Both the position numbers and the translations under genes were made by a program. 64,000 nucleotides of DNA from Guptibacillus spartinae (GTDB lineage: Bacteria; Bacillota; Bacilli; Bacillales; Guptibacillaceae): contig NZ_JAQQWU010000001.1 in the NCBI RefSeq assembly GCF_028610625.1, positions 558,001 to 622,000 on the forward strand. The letters run 5' to 3'. The notes beneath the pieces are model-generated. The model was not told where the DNA came from. It did no database searches and worked only from the letters and a program-made list of their open reading frames with translations. Position 1 is the stretch's first letter, and every line of letters begins with the position of its first letter. This document shows positions 1-9,542 of this stretch, in pieces.

Positions 1-281
1 TTTACTCTTCCGTAAAAGGAGGACTGAATGCCTTTGTGAAGGGGTTAGCGAAAGAATTAGGGCCGAGTGGGGTCCGGGTGAATGCTGTCGCGCCTGGCTA
101 TATTTCAACTGAAATGAATGCACGACTATCTGATGAAGATGAAGAAACGTTAGTTGATGAAATACCTATGGGAAGAGCCGGTCAGCCTGAAGAGGTAGCG
201 GCATTGATATCATTTTTAGACTCAACAGAGGCTTCTTACATAAGCGGACAAATAATTTCCATTGATGGAGCCTGGCAATAA
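1..281 (+). CDS. ymfI: SDR-family oxidoreductase YmfI, 3' part (EF-P 5-aminopentanone reductase family)
   Basis: Only the last 92 codons are present; the gene enters from the left edge in the frame starting at base 3. The first visible residues are YSSVK, the YxxxK active-site motif of short-chain dehydrogenases. They are followed by VRVNAVAPGYI, a conserved strand after the active site, and a C-terminal YISGQIISIDGAW typical of the FabG-like fold. In B. subtilis the gene directly before ymfJ is ymfI, whose product reduces the 5-aminopentanone group on elongation factor P. The identification rests on family plus synteny; the cofactor-binding N-terminus is outside the window. Confidence 0.85.
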   Translation, partial: YSSVKGGLNAFVKGLAKELGPSGVRVNAVAPGYISTEMNARLSDEDEETLVDEIPMGRAGQPEEVAALISFLDSTEASYISGQIISIDGAWQ

Positions 282-350
282 AAAACGATGCATAATGTCC
301 TTTCCTTCGAGACAACATATAGGTGATGACTTGATAAAGGAGGGACATAG

Positions 351-602
351 ATGTCTGTACTAGATAATTTTGATTCATGGAAAGGGTTCTTGCACGATCG
401 CTTAAGCCAAGGCGAACAGCAAGGACTTTCTCAAGAAGTTGTCTCAGATGTTGCTTATCAGATCGGCGGATACCTTGCTGATGGAGTGAAAGCAAAGAAT
501 GAGCAGGAACAGCTGCTTGCTGACCTATGGCATGTAGCAAGTCAAGAAGAACAGCATGCGATCGCAAATATGATGGTTAAGCTTGTTCAAAACGAAAGAT
601 AA
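351..602 (+). CDS. ymfJ: DUF3243 protein YmfJ
   Basis: This 83-residue, mostly helical cytoplasmic protein starts at an ATG preceded by an AAAGGAGG ribosome binding site. It matches the DUF3243 family by size, by the N-terminal VLDNFDSWKGFL segment and by position between ymfI and ymfK. No catalytic motif or membrane segment is visible. The function of the family is unknown. A terminator follows immediately, so it probably ends a transcript that begins further upstream. Confidence 0.85.
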   Translation: MSVLDNFDSWKGFLHDRLSQGEQQGLSQEVVSDVAYQIGGYLADGVKAKNEQEQLLADLWHVASQEEQHAIANMMVKLVQNER

Positions 603-614
603 ATGATGATTTTT

Positions 615-646
615 AAAAAGAAGGGTGCACCGTTACCCTTCTTTTT
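615..646 (+). terminator. Rho-independent terminator after ymfJ
   Basis: GAAGGGT and ACCCTTC form a stem with a short loop, followed by a T run. The run of A on the 5' side would let it work in both directions. Confidence 0.8.
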
Positions 647-769
647 CTATGAAATTGTTCAAATGTTGTAAGAAAAGTAAACAAAATCCCTATTCATCTC
701 TTTTAACCTTTATGAAAATCATTTATGATTAAAGGAACATAGGAAATTTGTGGCTAAAGGAGTTGGCGT

Positions 770-1552
770 ATGGAGAAGAAGGAATGGTATCTGGAATACG
801 AAATACATAAAAATAGGCCGGGTCTTTTAGGCGACGTCGCTTCCCTATTAGGCATGCTCGGTATTAATATCATAACGATTAATGGTGTTGATGATATGAG
901 AAGGGGCCTGCTTCTTCTTGTAGATGAAATTGAGCAGATCGAGCGACTTGAGTCCATTCTAAATACGATGGATAATATTACTGTCACCAAAATGAGGGAA
1001 CCAAAATTACGCGATCGTCTTGCTGTACGACATGGAAGATATATCCAACGTGACGCAGATGATAAGAAAACGTTTCGGTTTATTCGGGACGAACTTGGTT
1101 TGCTCGTTGATTTTCTAGCTGAAATTTTTAAGCAGGATGGTCATAAGCTCGTCGGTATTCGGGGAATGCCCCGAGTGGGCAAAACGGAATCGATCGTTGC
1201 TTCAAGCGTTTGTGCGAACAAACGATGGGTCTTTTTATCCTCTACGATGCTAAAACAAACGGTTCGTACTCAAATCGCGGACGACGAATTTAATAGCGAT
1301 CATATTTTTTTAATTGATGGAATTGTTTCTGCAAGAAGAGCTTCAGAGCGGCACTGGCAGGTACTTCGTGATATCATGAGACTACCGGCAACGAAGGTTG
1401 TCGAACATCCAGATATATTTGTTCAAGAAACAGAGTATACGATGAACGATTTTGATTATATAATTGAATTGCGAGACGATCCGGATCAAGAAATTACATA
1501 TCAGGTAATTGAAAATCGGTCTTCTGGATTTTCAAGCTTAGACTTTAACTAA
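770..1552 (+). CDS. ymfK: DUF3388 protein YmfK: ACT-like N-terminus plus P-loop
   Basis: The 260-residue protein begins with an ACT-like segment (about residues 5-75; YEIHKNRPGLLGDVASLLG, the usual start of a small-molecule-binding ACT fold). A C-terminal half follows with a Walker A-like sequence GMPRVGKTES near residue 133. This two-part layout is that of the DUF3388 family found in Bacillus next to rodZ. The combination suggests ligand sensing coupled to nucleotide binding, but no reaction is established. The ATG has a good AAAGGAG site 7 bases upstream. It is 17 bases from rodZ and probably co-transcribed with it. Confidence 0.82.
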   Translation: MEKKEWYLEYEIHKNRPGLLGDVASLLGMLGINIITINGVDDMRRGLLLLVDEIEQIERLESILNTMDNITVTKMREPKLRDRLAVRHGRYIQRDADDKKTFRFIRDELGLLVDFLAEIFKQDGHKLVGIRGMPRVGKTESIVASSVCANKRWVFLSSTMLKQTVRTQIADDEFNSDHIFLIDGIVSARRASERHWQVLRDIMRLPATKVVEHPDIFVQETEYTMNDFDYIIELRDDPDQEITYQVIENRSSGFSSLDFN

Positions 1553-1569
1553 TTGGTAGGTGTTTTTCA

Positions 1570-2517
1570 TTGACAGAGCTAGGTCAACGTCTGAAGGAAG
1601 CTCGAAATGATAAGGGATTATCGCTCGAGGAAATTCAGTCCATTACTAAGATTCAAAAACGCTATCTTCTTGCCATTGAAGAAGGAAATTACGAACTGCT
1701 TCCAGGTAATTTTTATACGCGTGCATTCATTAAAAACTATGCGGAAGCAGTTGGCCTTCACGGGGAAGAATTGCTTGAGGAGTACGCTTCTGAAATTCCA
1801 AAAGCAAATGCAGATGTGCCTGAAAGTTTACCACCAAGGAAAATGAGAAAGCCGTCAGCGCCGAGCAAATCTTCATCTGCCTCTTCGAAATGGTCATCCG
1901 TTTTTCCATCTGTTCTTGTTGTGCTCCTGATTGTAGGTGTGGCCGCGTTAATCTGGTATGTTGTTCAGAGCGGTGATCAGAAAACAAATCAGAACGCAAC
2001 GACAAATCAGGCGGAAGAGCAAGTAACAAGTGATGAAAACAGTGGGAGTGCTCCTAACTCAGATGAAGTAAGTAAGGAAGATGAGTCAGCAGCATCAGAT
2101 GACGCAGCCAAAGACGAGAAAGCAAAGTCTGACGATGAAAAAGCAAAGGATGAAGCTGAAGAAAAGCCTGCTGAAGAGAAAGAAGATGAACCAGCTCCTA
2201 AAATGGAGATTAAAAAAGTAAAAAGTGATACAGACCATTCAACGTATGAAATCGCTAACGCTGAAAAGTTTGAAGTGAAGTTAGAAGCATCAGGCTCTAG
2301 CTGGGTCGCTTTAACAGGGGCGAGTGATAAAAAGTACGTCTACGAGAGTCTTGCTAAAGGTAAAAACGTGACGGAAGATTTATCGAGTGAAACTTCTGCC
2401 ACGCTTCGATTAGGAAGTTCACCTAACATTGAAGTGTATGTGAATGGTGAGAAAATCGACATTCCTAAAGAACCAGTTGTTCAAAATGTGACGTTTAACT
2501 TCAAAAAAGCAGAGTAA
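1570..2517 (+). CDS. rodZ: Cell-shape protein RodZ (YmfM)
   Basis: RodZ links the MreB cytoskeleton to the elongation machinery at the membrane. The 315 residues show a cytoplasmic XRE-type helix-turn-helix (residues 1-75, with LGQRLKEARNDKGLSLEEIQ and KIQKRYLLAIEEGNY). One transmembrane segment follows at about 110-132 (VFPSVLVVLLIVGVAALIW). A long Asp/Glu/Lys-rich low-complexity linker spans about 140-215, and a C-terminal extracytoplasmic DUF4115-like domain follows. The start is a TTG preceded by GGTAGGTG; homologues also begin MTELG. It sits in the conserved ymfK-rodZ-pgsA order. The linker is probably disordered and variable between species. Confidence 0.9.
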   Translation: MTELGQRLKEARNDKGLSLEEIQSITKIQKRYLLAIEEGNYELLPGNFYTRAFIKNYAEAVGLHGEELLEEYASEIPKANADVPESLPPRKMRKPSAPSKSSSASSKWSSVFPSVLVVLLIVGVAALIWYVVQSGDQKTNQNATTNQAEEQVTSDENSGSAPNSDEVSKEDESAASDDAAKDEKAKSDDEKAKDEAEEKPAEEKEDEPAPKMEIKKVKSDTDHSTYEIANAEKFEVKLEASGSSWVALTGASDKKYVYESLAKGKNVTEDLSSETSATLRLGSSPNIEVYVNGEKIDIPKEPVVQNVTFNFKKAE

Positions 2518-2525
2518 GCTCCCAC

Positions 2526-2555
2526 GGAGTCATCTTTTCAGATGGCTCTTTTCTT
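2526..2555 (+). terminator. Terminator after rodZ
   Basis: GAGTCATCT and AGATGGCTC form a stem around a TTTC loop, followed by TTTTC. It separates rodZ from pgsA. Confidence 0.75.
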
Positions 2556-2683
2556 TCGATTCTAGATTGGTGAAGTTTTCCTTTCTGCATGAAAGAAACA
2601 GTGATAGAATAGAATACGATTTAGTGGGGTTGTGACGATCCGCGCACGATCAATAGGTTACATGACATTTAGGAGGAACAAAC

Positions 2684-3262
2684 GTGAATTTGCCTAATAA
2701 AATTACCGTATCACGCATTTTTTTAATTCCTGTCTTTCTTATTTTTCTCCTGGCTCCACTGCCGCTAGGTGAAACAGAAATTGCAGGTGTCGTTTTATTA
2801 AATTCTCATTTAATTGCAACCGCGATTTTTATTTTCGCCTCGGTAACCGATTGGATAGACGGTTACATAGCTAGAAAACATAACCTGGTTACAAATCTGG
2901 GGAAATTTCTCGATCCGCTTGCCGATAAGCTTCTCGTGACCTCAGCGTTTGTTTCACTTGTCGAGCTTGGAAGTGCGCCAGCGTGGATTGTGGTGATCAT
3001 TCTTAGCCGTGAATTTGCTGTCACGGGATTAAGATTAGTTGCTTCATCAGAAGGAGAGGTTCTTGCAGCAAGCAATCTAGGAAAGTTAAAAACGTGGATT
3101 CAAATCATCGCGATTATTATGCTTTTGATTCAGAATGTTCCGTTTGAAGCCATTGGTTTTCCATTTGCCACAATTTCTCTGTGGGCGGCGCTTATTATTA
3201 CCGTCTATTCAGGATGGGATTACTTTTCGAAGAATAAAGAGGTTCTACTTAAATCACGTTAA
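2684..3262 (+). CDS. pgsA: CDP-diacylglycerol--glycerol-3-phosphate 3-phosphatidyltransferase PgsA
   Basis: PgsA makes phosphatidylglycerolphosphate from CDP-diacylglycerol and glycerol-3-phosphate, the committed step to phosphatidylglycerol, in the inner leaflet of the membrane. The 192-residue protein has the CDP-alcohol phosphotransferase signature D-x2-D-G-x2-A-R-x8-G-x3-D-x3-D (from DWIDGYIAR to GKFLDPLADK, residues about 57-82). It also has several hydrophobic helices. The start is a GTG with AGGAGG upstream, and the N-terminus MNLPNKITVSR matches family starts. Essential in B. subtilis and in the expected place. Confidence 0.95.
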   Translation: MNLPNKITVSRIFLIPVFLIFLLAPLPLGETEIAGVVLLNSHLIATAIFIFASVTDWIDGYIARKHNLVTNLGKFLDPLADKLLVTSAFVSLVELGSAPAWIVVIILSREFAVTGLRLVASSEGEVLAASNLGKLKTWIQIIAIIMLLIQNVPFEAIGFPFATISLWAALIITVYSGWDYFSKNKEVLLKSR

Positions 3263-3270
3263 CGCCTTTA

Positions 3271-3296
3271 GGGAACAGATTATTCTGTTCCCTTTT
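3271..3296 (+). terminator. Terminator after pgsA
   Basis: GGGAACAG and CTGTTCCC form an 8-bp perfect stem around ATTATT, followed by TTTT. Confidence 0.85.
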
Positions 3297-3446
3297 GAGC
3301 CCTCATAAAGCGAATAAATTCATACGTATCTTAGTTTCTTCAGTGCGCATCCTTATACGTATAGGCAAAACCATTGTATAATGGAAGTGGACGAATGATA
3401 AGCTATTGAATCAGTACCTTGATTCGAATAGAGGGGATGGTTAGAA

Positions 3447-4676
3447 ATGAACGCTGAAATTATTGGAATCGGTTCAGAGTTATTACTTGGACAAATCGCA
3501 AACACGAATGCACAATTTATCTCAAAACGCCTGGCTGATCTTGGGATTAATGTTTTCTATCATACGGTAGTTGGGGATAATCACGAGCGCTTAAAACAGG
3601 CGATTGAAGTTGCAAAAACACGCTCAGACCTCCTCGTATTCACAGGTGGTCTTGGTCCGACAAAAGATGATCTTACGAAAGAAACGATCGCAGAAACGCT
3701 CAATAAAAAGCTTGTTTATAACGAAGAAGCAATGAACACCATTCAAGCCTACTATGATAAAACTGGTGCCCCAATGTCGGAAAACAATCGTAAACAGGCG
3801 CTAGTACTGGACGGTGCTGCCGTTCTTCGTAATGACAATGGAATGGCTCCTGGTATGGCTCTCACGGAAAATGATCATACGTATATGCTTTTCCCTGGAC
3901 CTCCAAAAGAGCTTTATCCAATGTTTACAAACTATGCTGAGCCTTATTTACTTGGGCAGTTGAAACAGGGAGATACGATTGTCTCGCGTGTTCTTCGATT
4001 TTTTGGTATTGGAGAATCGAGACTTGAAACAGAACTTGAAGATTTAATTGATCAGCAAACAAACCCTACCATTGCGCCACTTGCAGGTGAGTGGGAAGTG
4101 ACACTTCGTTTAACCGCGAAGGCTGATTCAAAAGAAGAAGCAAACAAGTTAATTGATGAAACAGAAAAGAAAATCAATGACCGCGTTGGATCGTTTTTAT
4201 ATGGGTATGGAGAAACGACGCTTGCAAAAGAAGTCTTTGCAATGCTAAAGGATCGTAACTGGTCAATTTCAACAGCAGAGAGCCTTACAGGCGGTATGTT
4301 TAGTCAGGAGTTAACAGATCTGCCAGGAGTATCATCACTTTTCTACGGAGGGGTTGTATGTTACTCTAACGAAGTAAAGCGAGAGATCGGCGTATCAAAT
4401 GATACACTTAAAGCATACGGTGCCGTAAGTGAAGAGTGTGCAATTGAACTCGCAAGAAGCGTAAAAGCGAGATACAAAACCGACGTTGGTATCAGCTTCA
4501 CAGGTGTTGCTGGTCCTGATTCTAGTGAAGGAAAAGACGCTGGAACCGTTTATATCGGCGTGGCCGCACCATCTGGTGAAAAAGTGGTTGCCTTAAATCT
4601 TGCTGGGAACCGCAATGCCATTCGCAAACGTACAGTAAAACATGGATTTAATACATTATTGAAGTTAGAAAGGTGA
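3447..4676 (+). CDS. cinA: CinA: competence/damage-inducible protein, NMN amidase family
   Basis: The 409-residue protein has two domains. An N-terminal MoaB/MoeA-like (COG1058) domain spans residues 1-170, with [16 protein letters not shown]-terminal CinA domain runs from about 250, with [14 protein letters not shown] and [19 protein letters not shown], of the nicotinamide-nucleotide amidohydrolase (PncC) type. In Bacillus cinA is a late competence gene just before recA. Here a helicase gene lies between them, only 12 bases downstream of cinA. A TATAAT at 3377-3382 may belong to its promoter, but no good -35 accompanies it. Confidence 0.93.
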   Translation: MNAEIIGIGSELLLGQIANTNAQFISKRLADLGINVFYHTVVGDNHERLKQAIEVAKTRSDLLVFTGGLGPTKDDLTKETIAETLNKKLVYNEEAMNTIQAYYDKTGAPMSENNRKQALVLDGAAVLRNDNGMAPGMALTENDHTYMLFPGPPKELYPMFTNYAEPYLLGQLKQGDTIVSRVLRFFGIGESRLETELEDLIDQQTNPTIAPLAGEWEVTLRLTAKADSKEEANKLIDETEKKINDRVGSFLYGYGETTLAKEVFAMLKDRNWSISTAESLTGGMFSQELTDLPGVSSLFYGGVVCYSNEVKREIGVSNDTLKAYGAVSEECAIELARSVKARYKTDVGISFTGVAGPDSSEGKDAGTVYIGVAAPSGEKVVALNLAGNRNAIRKRTVKHGFNTLLKLER

Positions 4677-4688
4677 ATGTCCTAAGTT

Positions 4689-6257
4689 ATGAAGAATTTC
4701 GAAGACTTTGCATTATCAAATGAAGTAAAAAAAGCTGTGTTAGAGCTTGGCTTTAAAGAAGCCACTCCGATTCAGGAGAAAGCTCTTGAGCCAATTCTTG
4801 AAGGAAGAGATATGATCGGTCAGGCGCAAACCGGTACAGGGAAAACCGCTGCATTTGGTATTCCCGTCATTGAAAAAGTGAGGAAAATTGGGGGGCCTGA
4901 AGCAATCATTCTAACGCCAACGCGTGAGCTAGCGATGCAGGTAGCCCTTGAGCTTCAAAAACTTTCAAAATACAAAGGTTTAAATGTACTCGCTGTTTAC
5001 GGCGGGGAACCAATCTATCATCAAATTCGCGCTTTAAAAAGAGGCGTTAACATCGTTGTTGGAACGCCCGGACGTATGCTTGACCATTTAAAGCGTAAGA
5101 CGCTTCGTACGGATAATATTCACACAGCTATTTTGGATGAAGCTGATGAAATGCTTGATATGGGCTTTATTGACGATATTGAACTCATTTTTAAACAGCT
5201 TCCTGTTAAGCGTCAGTCGCTCTTATTTTCCGCTACTATTCCTGCACCAATCCGTAAGCTTTCAAGTAAATATTTGAAAGATCCGATTACCATTTCCGTT
5301 TCTAAAGGTGATGTAACCGCTGATACCGTGGAGCAGGTCTATTACCGCACATTTGAAAGTGATAAATTCGATACACTCTGTCGCGTCATTGAGAGTGAAG
5401 ACATTCGTCTTGGGATCATTTTCACGAAAACGAAAAAAGGGGCTGCGCAAGTAACGGAATCATTGAAAAAGCGGGGTTATCGGGCGGAGGAACTCCACGG
5501 TGATCTTACTCAGCAACAGCGTTCGAAAGTCATGAATCTCTTTAGACGATCTCAAGTGAATTTCCTTGTAGCGACCGATATCGCAGCAAGAGGAATTGAC
5601 GTCGCTCACGTGAGTCACGTGATTAACTATGATATCCCTGAAGATCCAGAACGCTATGTTCACCGTATTGGACGGACAGGACGCGCTGGCAACAAAGGAA
5701 TTGCACTAACGCTTGTAACACCGAAGGATATGCGCTTTCTACAGTCCATTGAATCAAAGATTAAGTTGAACCTTTCAGCTGAGCCACTTCAGGATGAGAC
5801 GGTAGATCTTGATAACATCGTTAAATCTGTTGAAAAGCAGCTAAAAAAACAGAAAACTGATTCAACAGCTCGCGAAACAGCTGATCTTCTCCTTGCAAAA
5901 TACAACGCTGGAGATCTTGTTCAAGCATTCCTTGAAAATGCCATTCAAGAGAAGCAAAATACAACGCCTTCTGAATATAATTTTGGTGAAACGGGTGGAC
6001 AGAACGGAATGGTTCGTTTCTTCTTGAACGTTGGACGAAATATTGATCTTCACCCTAAAAAATTGCTAAGTGAACTTTCAGCTATGGCGGGTGTTGAAAC
6101 AGAATCCGTCGGTCGTATTGATATCTTCGAGAAATTCTCGTTCTTTGAAGTGCATGAAGACGTTGCCCCATTCGTCTACGAAGCCCTTCGTGCAGGTGGG
6201 ATTGATGGTAAATCAATCCACTTAGAACCTGCCAAACCACAAAAAAGTAGAGTGTAA
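4689..6257 (+). CDS. DEAD-box RNA helicase with DbpA/YxiN-type C-terminal RNA-binding domain
   Basis: The helicase core (residues 1-370) carries all standard motifs: Q motif (FKEATPIQEKAL), AQTGTGKT, PTRELA, TPGR, DEAD, SAT, VATDIAARGID and HRIGRTGRAG. Residues about 440-515 (MVRFFLNVGR, then FFEVHEDVAPFVYEAL) look like the DbpA-type RRM that in YxiN and DbpA recognises a 23S rRNA hairpin. This suggests a role in large-subunit assembly or general RNA remodelling; CshA-like function cannot be excluded. It begins 12 bases after cinA behind AAAGGTGA and probably shares its transcript. In B. subtilis no helicase lies between cinA and recA, so this is a lineage-specific insertion. Confidence 0.9.
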   Translation: MKNFEDFALSNEVKKAVLELGFKEATPIQEKALEPILEGRDMIGQAQTGTGKTAAFGIPVIEKVRKIGGPEAIILTPTRELAMQVALELQKLSKYKGLNVLAVYGGEPIYHQIRALKRGVNIVVGTPGRMLDHLKRKTLRTDNIHTAILDEADEMLDMGFIDDIELIFKQLPVKRQSLLFSATIPAPIRKLSSKYLKDPITISVSKGDVTADTVEQVYYRTFESDKFDTLCRVIESEDIRLGIIFTKTKKGAAQVTESLKKRGYRAEELHGDLTQQQRSKVMNLFRRSQVNFLVATDIAARGIDVAHVSHVINYDIPEDPERYVHRIGRTGRAGNKGIALTLVTPKDMRFLQSIESKIKLNLSAEPLQDETVDLDNIVKSVEKQLKKQKTDSTARETADLLLAKYNAGDLVQAFLENAIQEKQNTTPSEYNFGETGGQNGMVRFFLNVGRNIDLHPKKLLSELSAMAGVETESVGRIDIFEKFSFFEVHEDVAPFVYEALRAGGIDGKSIHLEPAKPQKSRV

Positions 6258-6263
6258 AGAGAT

Positions 6264-6302
6264 AACGATCAGCCTCACCAAGGGGCTGATCGTTCTTCTT
6301 TC
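6264..6302 (+). terminator. Terminator after the DEAD-box helicase gene
   Basis: AACGATCAGCC and GGCTGATCGTT form an 11-bp perfect stem followed by CTTCTTT. It isolates recA from the upstream operon. Confidence 0.85.
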
Positions 6303-6366
6303 CTCATCAGGTGGTTTAAACATAGAGCTTTAGAAAATGTCAAGAGTCTTCCATAATAAAAAAAGA

Positions 6367-6380
6367 CGAATAAATGTTCG
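6367..6380 (+). promoter_or_regulatory. LexA (SOS) box upstream of recA
   Basis: CGAATAAATGTTCG matches the Gram-positive LexA consensus CGAAC-N4-GTTCG with one mismatch. It lies just upstream of the recA -35 element, so LexA bound here could block recA transcription. Confidence 0.85.
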
Positions 6381-6388
6381 GTTTTCTA

Positions 6389-6417
6389 TTGGCAAATGAC
6401 CAAAAAAGAGATATGAT
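6389..6417 (+). promoter_or_regulatory. recA sigma-A promoter
   Basis: TTGGCA at 6389-6394 and TATGAT at 6412-6417 are separated by exactly 17 bases. This places the transcription start about 25-30 bases before the recA GTG. Confidence 0.8.
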
Positions 6418-6450
6418 AGTGATAGCTTAATAACGAGGAGGAATTCATTC

Positions 6451-7497
6451 GTGAGTGATCGTAAAGCTGCCTTAGATATGGCACTTAGACAAATAGAAAA
6501 ACAATTCGGTAAAGGTTCAATCATGAAGCTCGGCGAACAAGCGGAGCAAAGAGTCTCTACGGTATCCACTGGTTCACTGGCTCTTGATATTGCTCTTGGG
6601 GTAGGAGGATATCCAAGAGGTCGTGTCATCGAAGTATACGGCCCGGAATCTTCAGGTAAAACAACTGTTGCGCTTCATGCCATTGCAGAAGTTCAGCGTA
6701 ACGGCGGTCAGGCCGCATTTATTGATGCTGAGCACGCCCTTGATCCGGTTTATGCAGAAAAGCTTGGGGTTAACATCGATGAGCTCTTGCTTTCTCAACC
6801 TGACACAGGAGAACAAGCCCTAGAAATTGCTGAAGCGCTCGTACGAAGCGGTGCAGTAGATATGGTTGTTGTTGACTCCGTAGCTGCCCTTGTACCAAAG
6901 GCTGAAATCGAAGGTGAAATGGGAGATGCACACGTTGGTTTGCAGGCACGTCTAATGTCTCAAGCGCTTCGTAAGCTATCAGGTGCAATTAATAAATCTA
7001 AAACGACCGCGGTCTTTATTAACCAGATTCGTGAAAAAGTTGGGGTTATGTTCGGAAATCCAGAAACAACTCCAGGCGGACGTGCGCTGAAATTCTATTC
7101 ATCTGTTCGATTAGAAGTTCGTCGTGCTGAGACGCTGAAACAGGGTAATGACATGGTCGGTAACAAAACGCGTATTAAAGTTGTCAAGAATAAGGTCGCT
7201 CCGCCGTTTAAACAGGCAGAAGTTGACATCATGTACGGAGAAGGTATTTCCAAGCAGGGTGAGATTCTTGATATTGGTTCAAATCTTGAAATCGTTCAGA
7301 AGAGCGGCGCATGGTTCTCATTCGAAGGCGAACGCCTTGGACAGGGGCGCGAGAATGCAAAGCAATTCTTGAAAGAAAACCCGGCAATGGAAGCTGAGAT
7401 TGAAGGGCGTATTCGCGCTCACCATAACCTTGATGCCGATAAGCAAGTGGATGAAGCAGCAGCAGGAAATGAAACGCTTCTTCCTGACGAAGAATAA
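6451..7497 (+). CDS. recA: Recombinase RecA
   Basis: RecA forms filaments on single-stranded DNA, drives strand exchange and triggers LexA self-cleavage. The 348-residue protein has Walker [10 protein letters not shown] (about 66-74), Walker [14 protein letters not shown], the L2 DNA-binding region with [20 protein letters not shown], and the usual acidic C-terminus. The start is a GTG with GAGGAGG upstream; [12 protein letters not shown] matches family N-termini. It is a single-gene transcript with its own SOS box, promoter and terminator. B. subtilis has pbpX after recA; here rny follows directly. Confidence 0.98.
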   Translation: MSDRKAALDMALRQIEKQFGKGSIMKLGEQAEQRVSTVSTGSLALDIALGVGGYPRGRVIEVYGPESSGKTTVALHAIAEVQRNGGQAAFIDAEHALDPVYAEKLGVNIDELLLSQPDTGEQALEIAEALVRSGAVDMVVVDSVAALVPKAEIEGEMGDAHVGLQARLMSQALRKLSGAINKSKTTAVFINQIREKVGVMFGNPETTPGGRALKFYSSVRLEVRRAETLKQGNDMVGNKTRIKVVKNKVAPPFKQAEVDIMYGEGISKQGEILDIGSNLEIVQKSGAWFSFEGERLGQGRENAKQFLKENPAMEAEIEGRIRAHHNLDADKQVDEAAAGNETLLPDEE

Positions 7498-7507
7498 AAA
7501 CTTTGAA

Positions 7508-7535
7508 AAAGCCGGTCACTAAGACCGGCTTTTTC
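7508..7535 (+). terminator. Terminator after recA
   Basis: GCCGGTC and GACCGGC form a stem around ACTAA, followed by TTTTT. Confidence 0.9.
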
Positions 7536-7874
7536 TCTAACTACATCGTCTTTGACTACTAGTTTTATCACCATAAAACTTACTGTGTTTCCATGATCAG
7601 GCAGTGAATACCTATTCATTCCCAACGTTTTTAAGAGAAAATAAAGGCGGAAAAATGAGCTATAATGAGATATTTGGAGGAATTTAACCTCTATGTGCTC
7701 TCTTGACAACCTTTACGCTGAAAGATACAATATTAATTGTATAATTATAATTTTCTAGTAAAATTATACTTTACTCTTAACAGATGACATGTGCTGGATT
7801 GAAATCTTGCAAGTGGTACTAAGTATTAACATGACAGCAAACCAACAAGTTGATAGCAGGAGGAGGTGAGTTCG
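7536..7874 (+). other. Intergenic leader between recA and rny
   Basis: This 339-base AT-rich stretch has no convincing gene. It contains the rny promoter at 7703-7731, which leaves an untranslated leader of roughly 135 bases before the rny start. A second TATAAT (7661-7666) followed by GGAGG but no usable ORF may be chance. No classical riboswitch motif was recognised. Confidence 0.5.
7703..7731 (+). promoter_or_regulatory. rny sigma-A promoter
   Basis: A perfect -35 TTGACA (7703-7708) and a -10 TACAAT (7726-7731) are separated by 17 bases. The AT-rich stretch that follows is the start of the long rny leader. Confidence 0.8.
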
Positions 7875-9437
7875 ATGGATATAGTGATCATCATCTCCAC
7901 TATGCTGGTCTCTGCAGTCGTCGGAGCAGTTGTTGGATTTCTTGTTCGCAAAACGATTGCTGAAGCGAAAATCTCCAGTGCAGAAATGGAAGCGCAACGG
8001 ATTATCAAAGAAGGTAAAAACGACGCTGAAGCTTTGAAAAAGGAAGCTATGCTTGAAGCGAAGGACGAGAATCATAATCTTCGCGTTGAAGCTGAGCGTG
8101 AAATTCGTGAACGCAGAAATGAGTTACAAAAACAAGAGAATCGTTTGGTACAAAAAGAAGAGGTCCTTGATCGTAAAAGTGAGACTCTTGACAAAAAAGA
8201 GGATTCCCTCGAAAGAAGAGAGGACTCTCTCACCAAAAAACAACGACAAATTGAAGAGATGGAAGGCAAAGTGGAGGAGTTGCTTCAAGAGCAACAACAC
8301 GAGCTTCAGCGAATTTCCGGTTTAACGAGGGAAGAAGCGAAGCAAATCATCTTCCGTGAAAGCGAGCAGGAACTTGAGCATGAGCTTGCGCAAATGGTAA
8401 AAGAGCGCGAGAATTATGCGAAAGAAGAAGCTGATAAGAAGGCGAGAGAAGTATTGTCGCTTGCGATTCAGCGCTGTGCAGCGGATCATGTTGCAGAAAC
8501 GACGGTTTCCGTTGTTAACCTGCCAAATGATGAGATGAAAGGTCGAATCATTGGTCGTGAAGGCCGAAACATTCGAACTCTTGAAACGTTAACGGGGATT
8601 GACCTCATTATCGATGATACACCTGAGGCAGTTATTTTGTCCGGTTTTGATCCGATACGTAGAGAAATTGCTCGTAATGCCCTGGATAAACTCGTACAGG
8701 ATGGAAGAATTCACCCTGCACGAATTGAAGAAATGGTTGAGAAATCACGCAGGGAAGTGGATGAATACATTCGCGAAGTGGGTGAACAATCCACATTTGA
8801 AATTGGGGTTCACGGACTCCACCCGGATCTCATTAAGATCCTGGGCCGATTGAAGTTCCGTACAAGTTATGGACAGAATGTCTTGAAACATTCCATGGAA
8901 GTTGCCTACCTTACCGGTCTAATGGCCGCTGAGCTTGGGGAAGACGTACAGCTTGCACGTCGCGCTGGTCTCCTTCACGATCTTGGTAAAGCAATTGACC
9001 ACGAGGTTGAAGGTAGTCACGTCGAAATTGGCGTTGAGCTTGCAACGAAGTATAAAGAGCATCCGGTTGTCATTAATGCAATCGCATCTCACCATGGTGA
9101 TACGGAAGCAACATCAGTAATCTCTACGCTTGTGGCAGCAGCCGATGCCTTATCCGCTGCGCGTCCAGGAGCGCGTCGTGAAACGCTTGAGACGTACATT
9201 CGTCGTCTTGAGAAGCTCGAAGAAATTTCTGAGTCATTTGAAGGTGTTGAGAAATCGTTCGCCATTCAAGCGGGTCGAGAAATTCGGATCATGGTGAAAC
9301 CTGATCTAGTCGACGACGTTTCCTCTTATCGTCTTGCGCGAGAGATTACAAAGAAAATCGAAAATGAATTGGACTACCCTGGGCACATTAAGGTCACGGT
9401 CATCCGTGAAACAAGGGCAGTTGAGTATGCAAAATAA
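7875..9437 (+). CDS. rny: Ribonuclease Y
   Basis: RNase Y is the membrane-anchored endonuclease that initiates turnover of many mRNAs in Firmicutes. The 520 residues show an N-terminal transmembrane helix (3-25), a long coiled coil (about 30-200, rich in Glu/Lys/Arg), a KH domain ([15 protein letters not shown]) and an HD domain ([18 protein letters not shown]). The ATG at 7875 is preceded by AGGAGGAGG and gives exactly the B. subtilis length. A GTG nine bases upstream would fall in the Shine-Dalgarno spacing. RNase Y interacts with RicA, encoded at 18.7 kb. Confidence 0.97.
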   Translation: MDIVIIISTMLVSAVVGAVVGFLVRKTIAEAKISSAEMEAQRIIKEGKNDAEALKKEAMLEAKDENHNLRVEAEREIRERRNELQKQENRLVQKEEVLDRKSETLDKKEDSLERREDSLTKKQRQIEEMEGKVEELLQEQQHELQRISGLTREEAKQIIFRESEQELEHELAQMVKERENYAKEEADKKAREVLSLAIQRCAADHVAETTVSVVNLPNDEMKGRIIGREGRNIRTLETLTGIDLIIDDTPEAVILSGFDPIRREIARNALDKLVQDGRIHPARIEEMVEKSRREVDEYIREVGEQSTFEIGVHGLHPDLIKILGRLKFRTSYGQNVLKHSMEVAYLTGLMAAELGEDVQLARRAGLLHDLGKAIDHEVEGSHVEIGVELATKYKEHPVVINAIASHHGDTEATSVISTLVAAADALSAARPGARRETLETYIRRLEKLEEISESFEGVEKSFAIQAGREIRIMVKPDLVDDVSSYRLAREITKKIENELDYPGHIKVTVIRETRAVEYAK

Positions 9438-9464
9438 AGCGATGCCGCGCGCATCGCTTTATTT
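9436..9464 (+). terminator. Terminator after rny
   Basis: AAAGCGATGC and GCATCGCTTT form a 10-bp stem with a CGCGC loop and a following ATTT. It begins inside the rny stop codon. Confidence 0.8.
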
Positions 9465-9542
9465 AATTTCACCAAAAACTTACGAACGATACTTTCTTTT
9501 GATAAACTGATGAAGAATGAAAACAGAGATTGGAGCAGTTAT

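Noticed and set aside
1730..2029. Antisense open frame within rodZ, and similar long shadows in mutS, mutL, glnA and acnA
   Set aside because: They lie opposite strongly conserved coding sequence, lack ribosome binding sites and give low-complexity or Arg/Leu/Ser-rich translations typical of reverse frames.
7655..7690. Short gene behind the TATAAT and GGAGG upstream of rny
   Set aside because: The GGAGG is followed by no start codon with an extended frame; the real promoter lies 40 bases further on.
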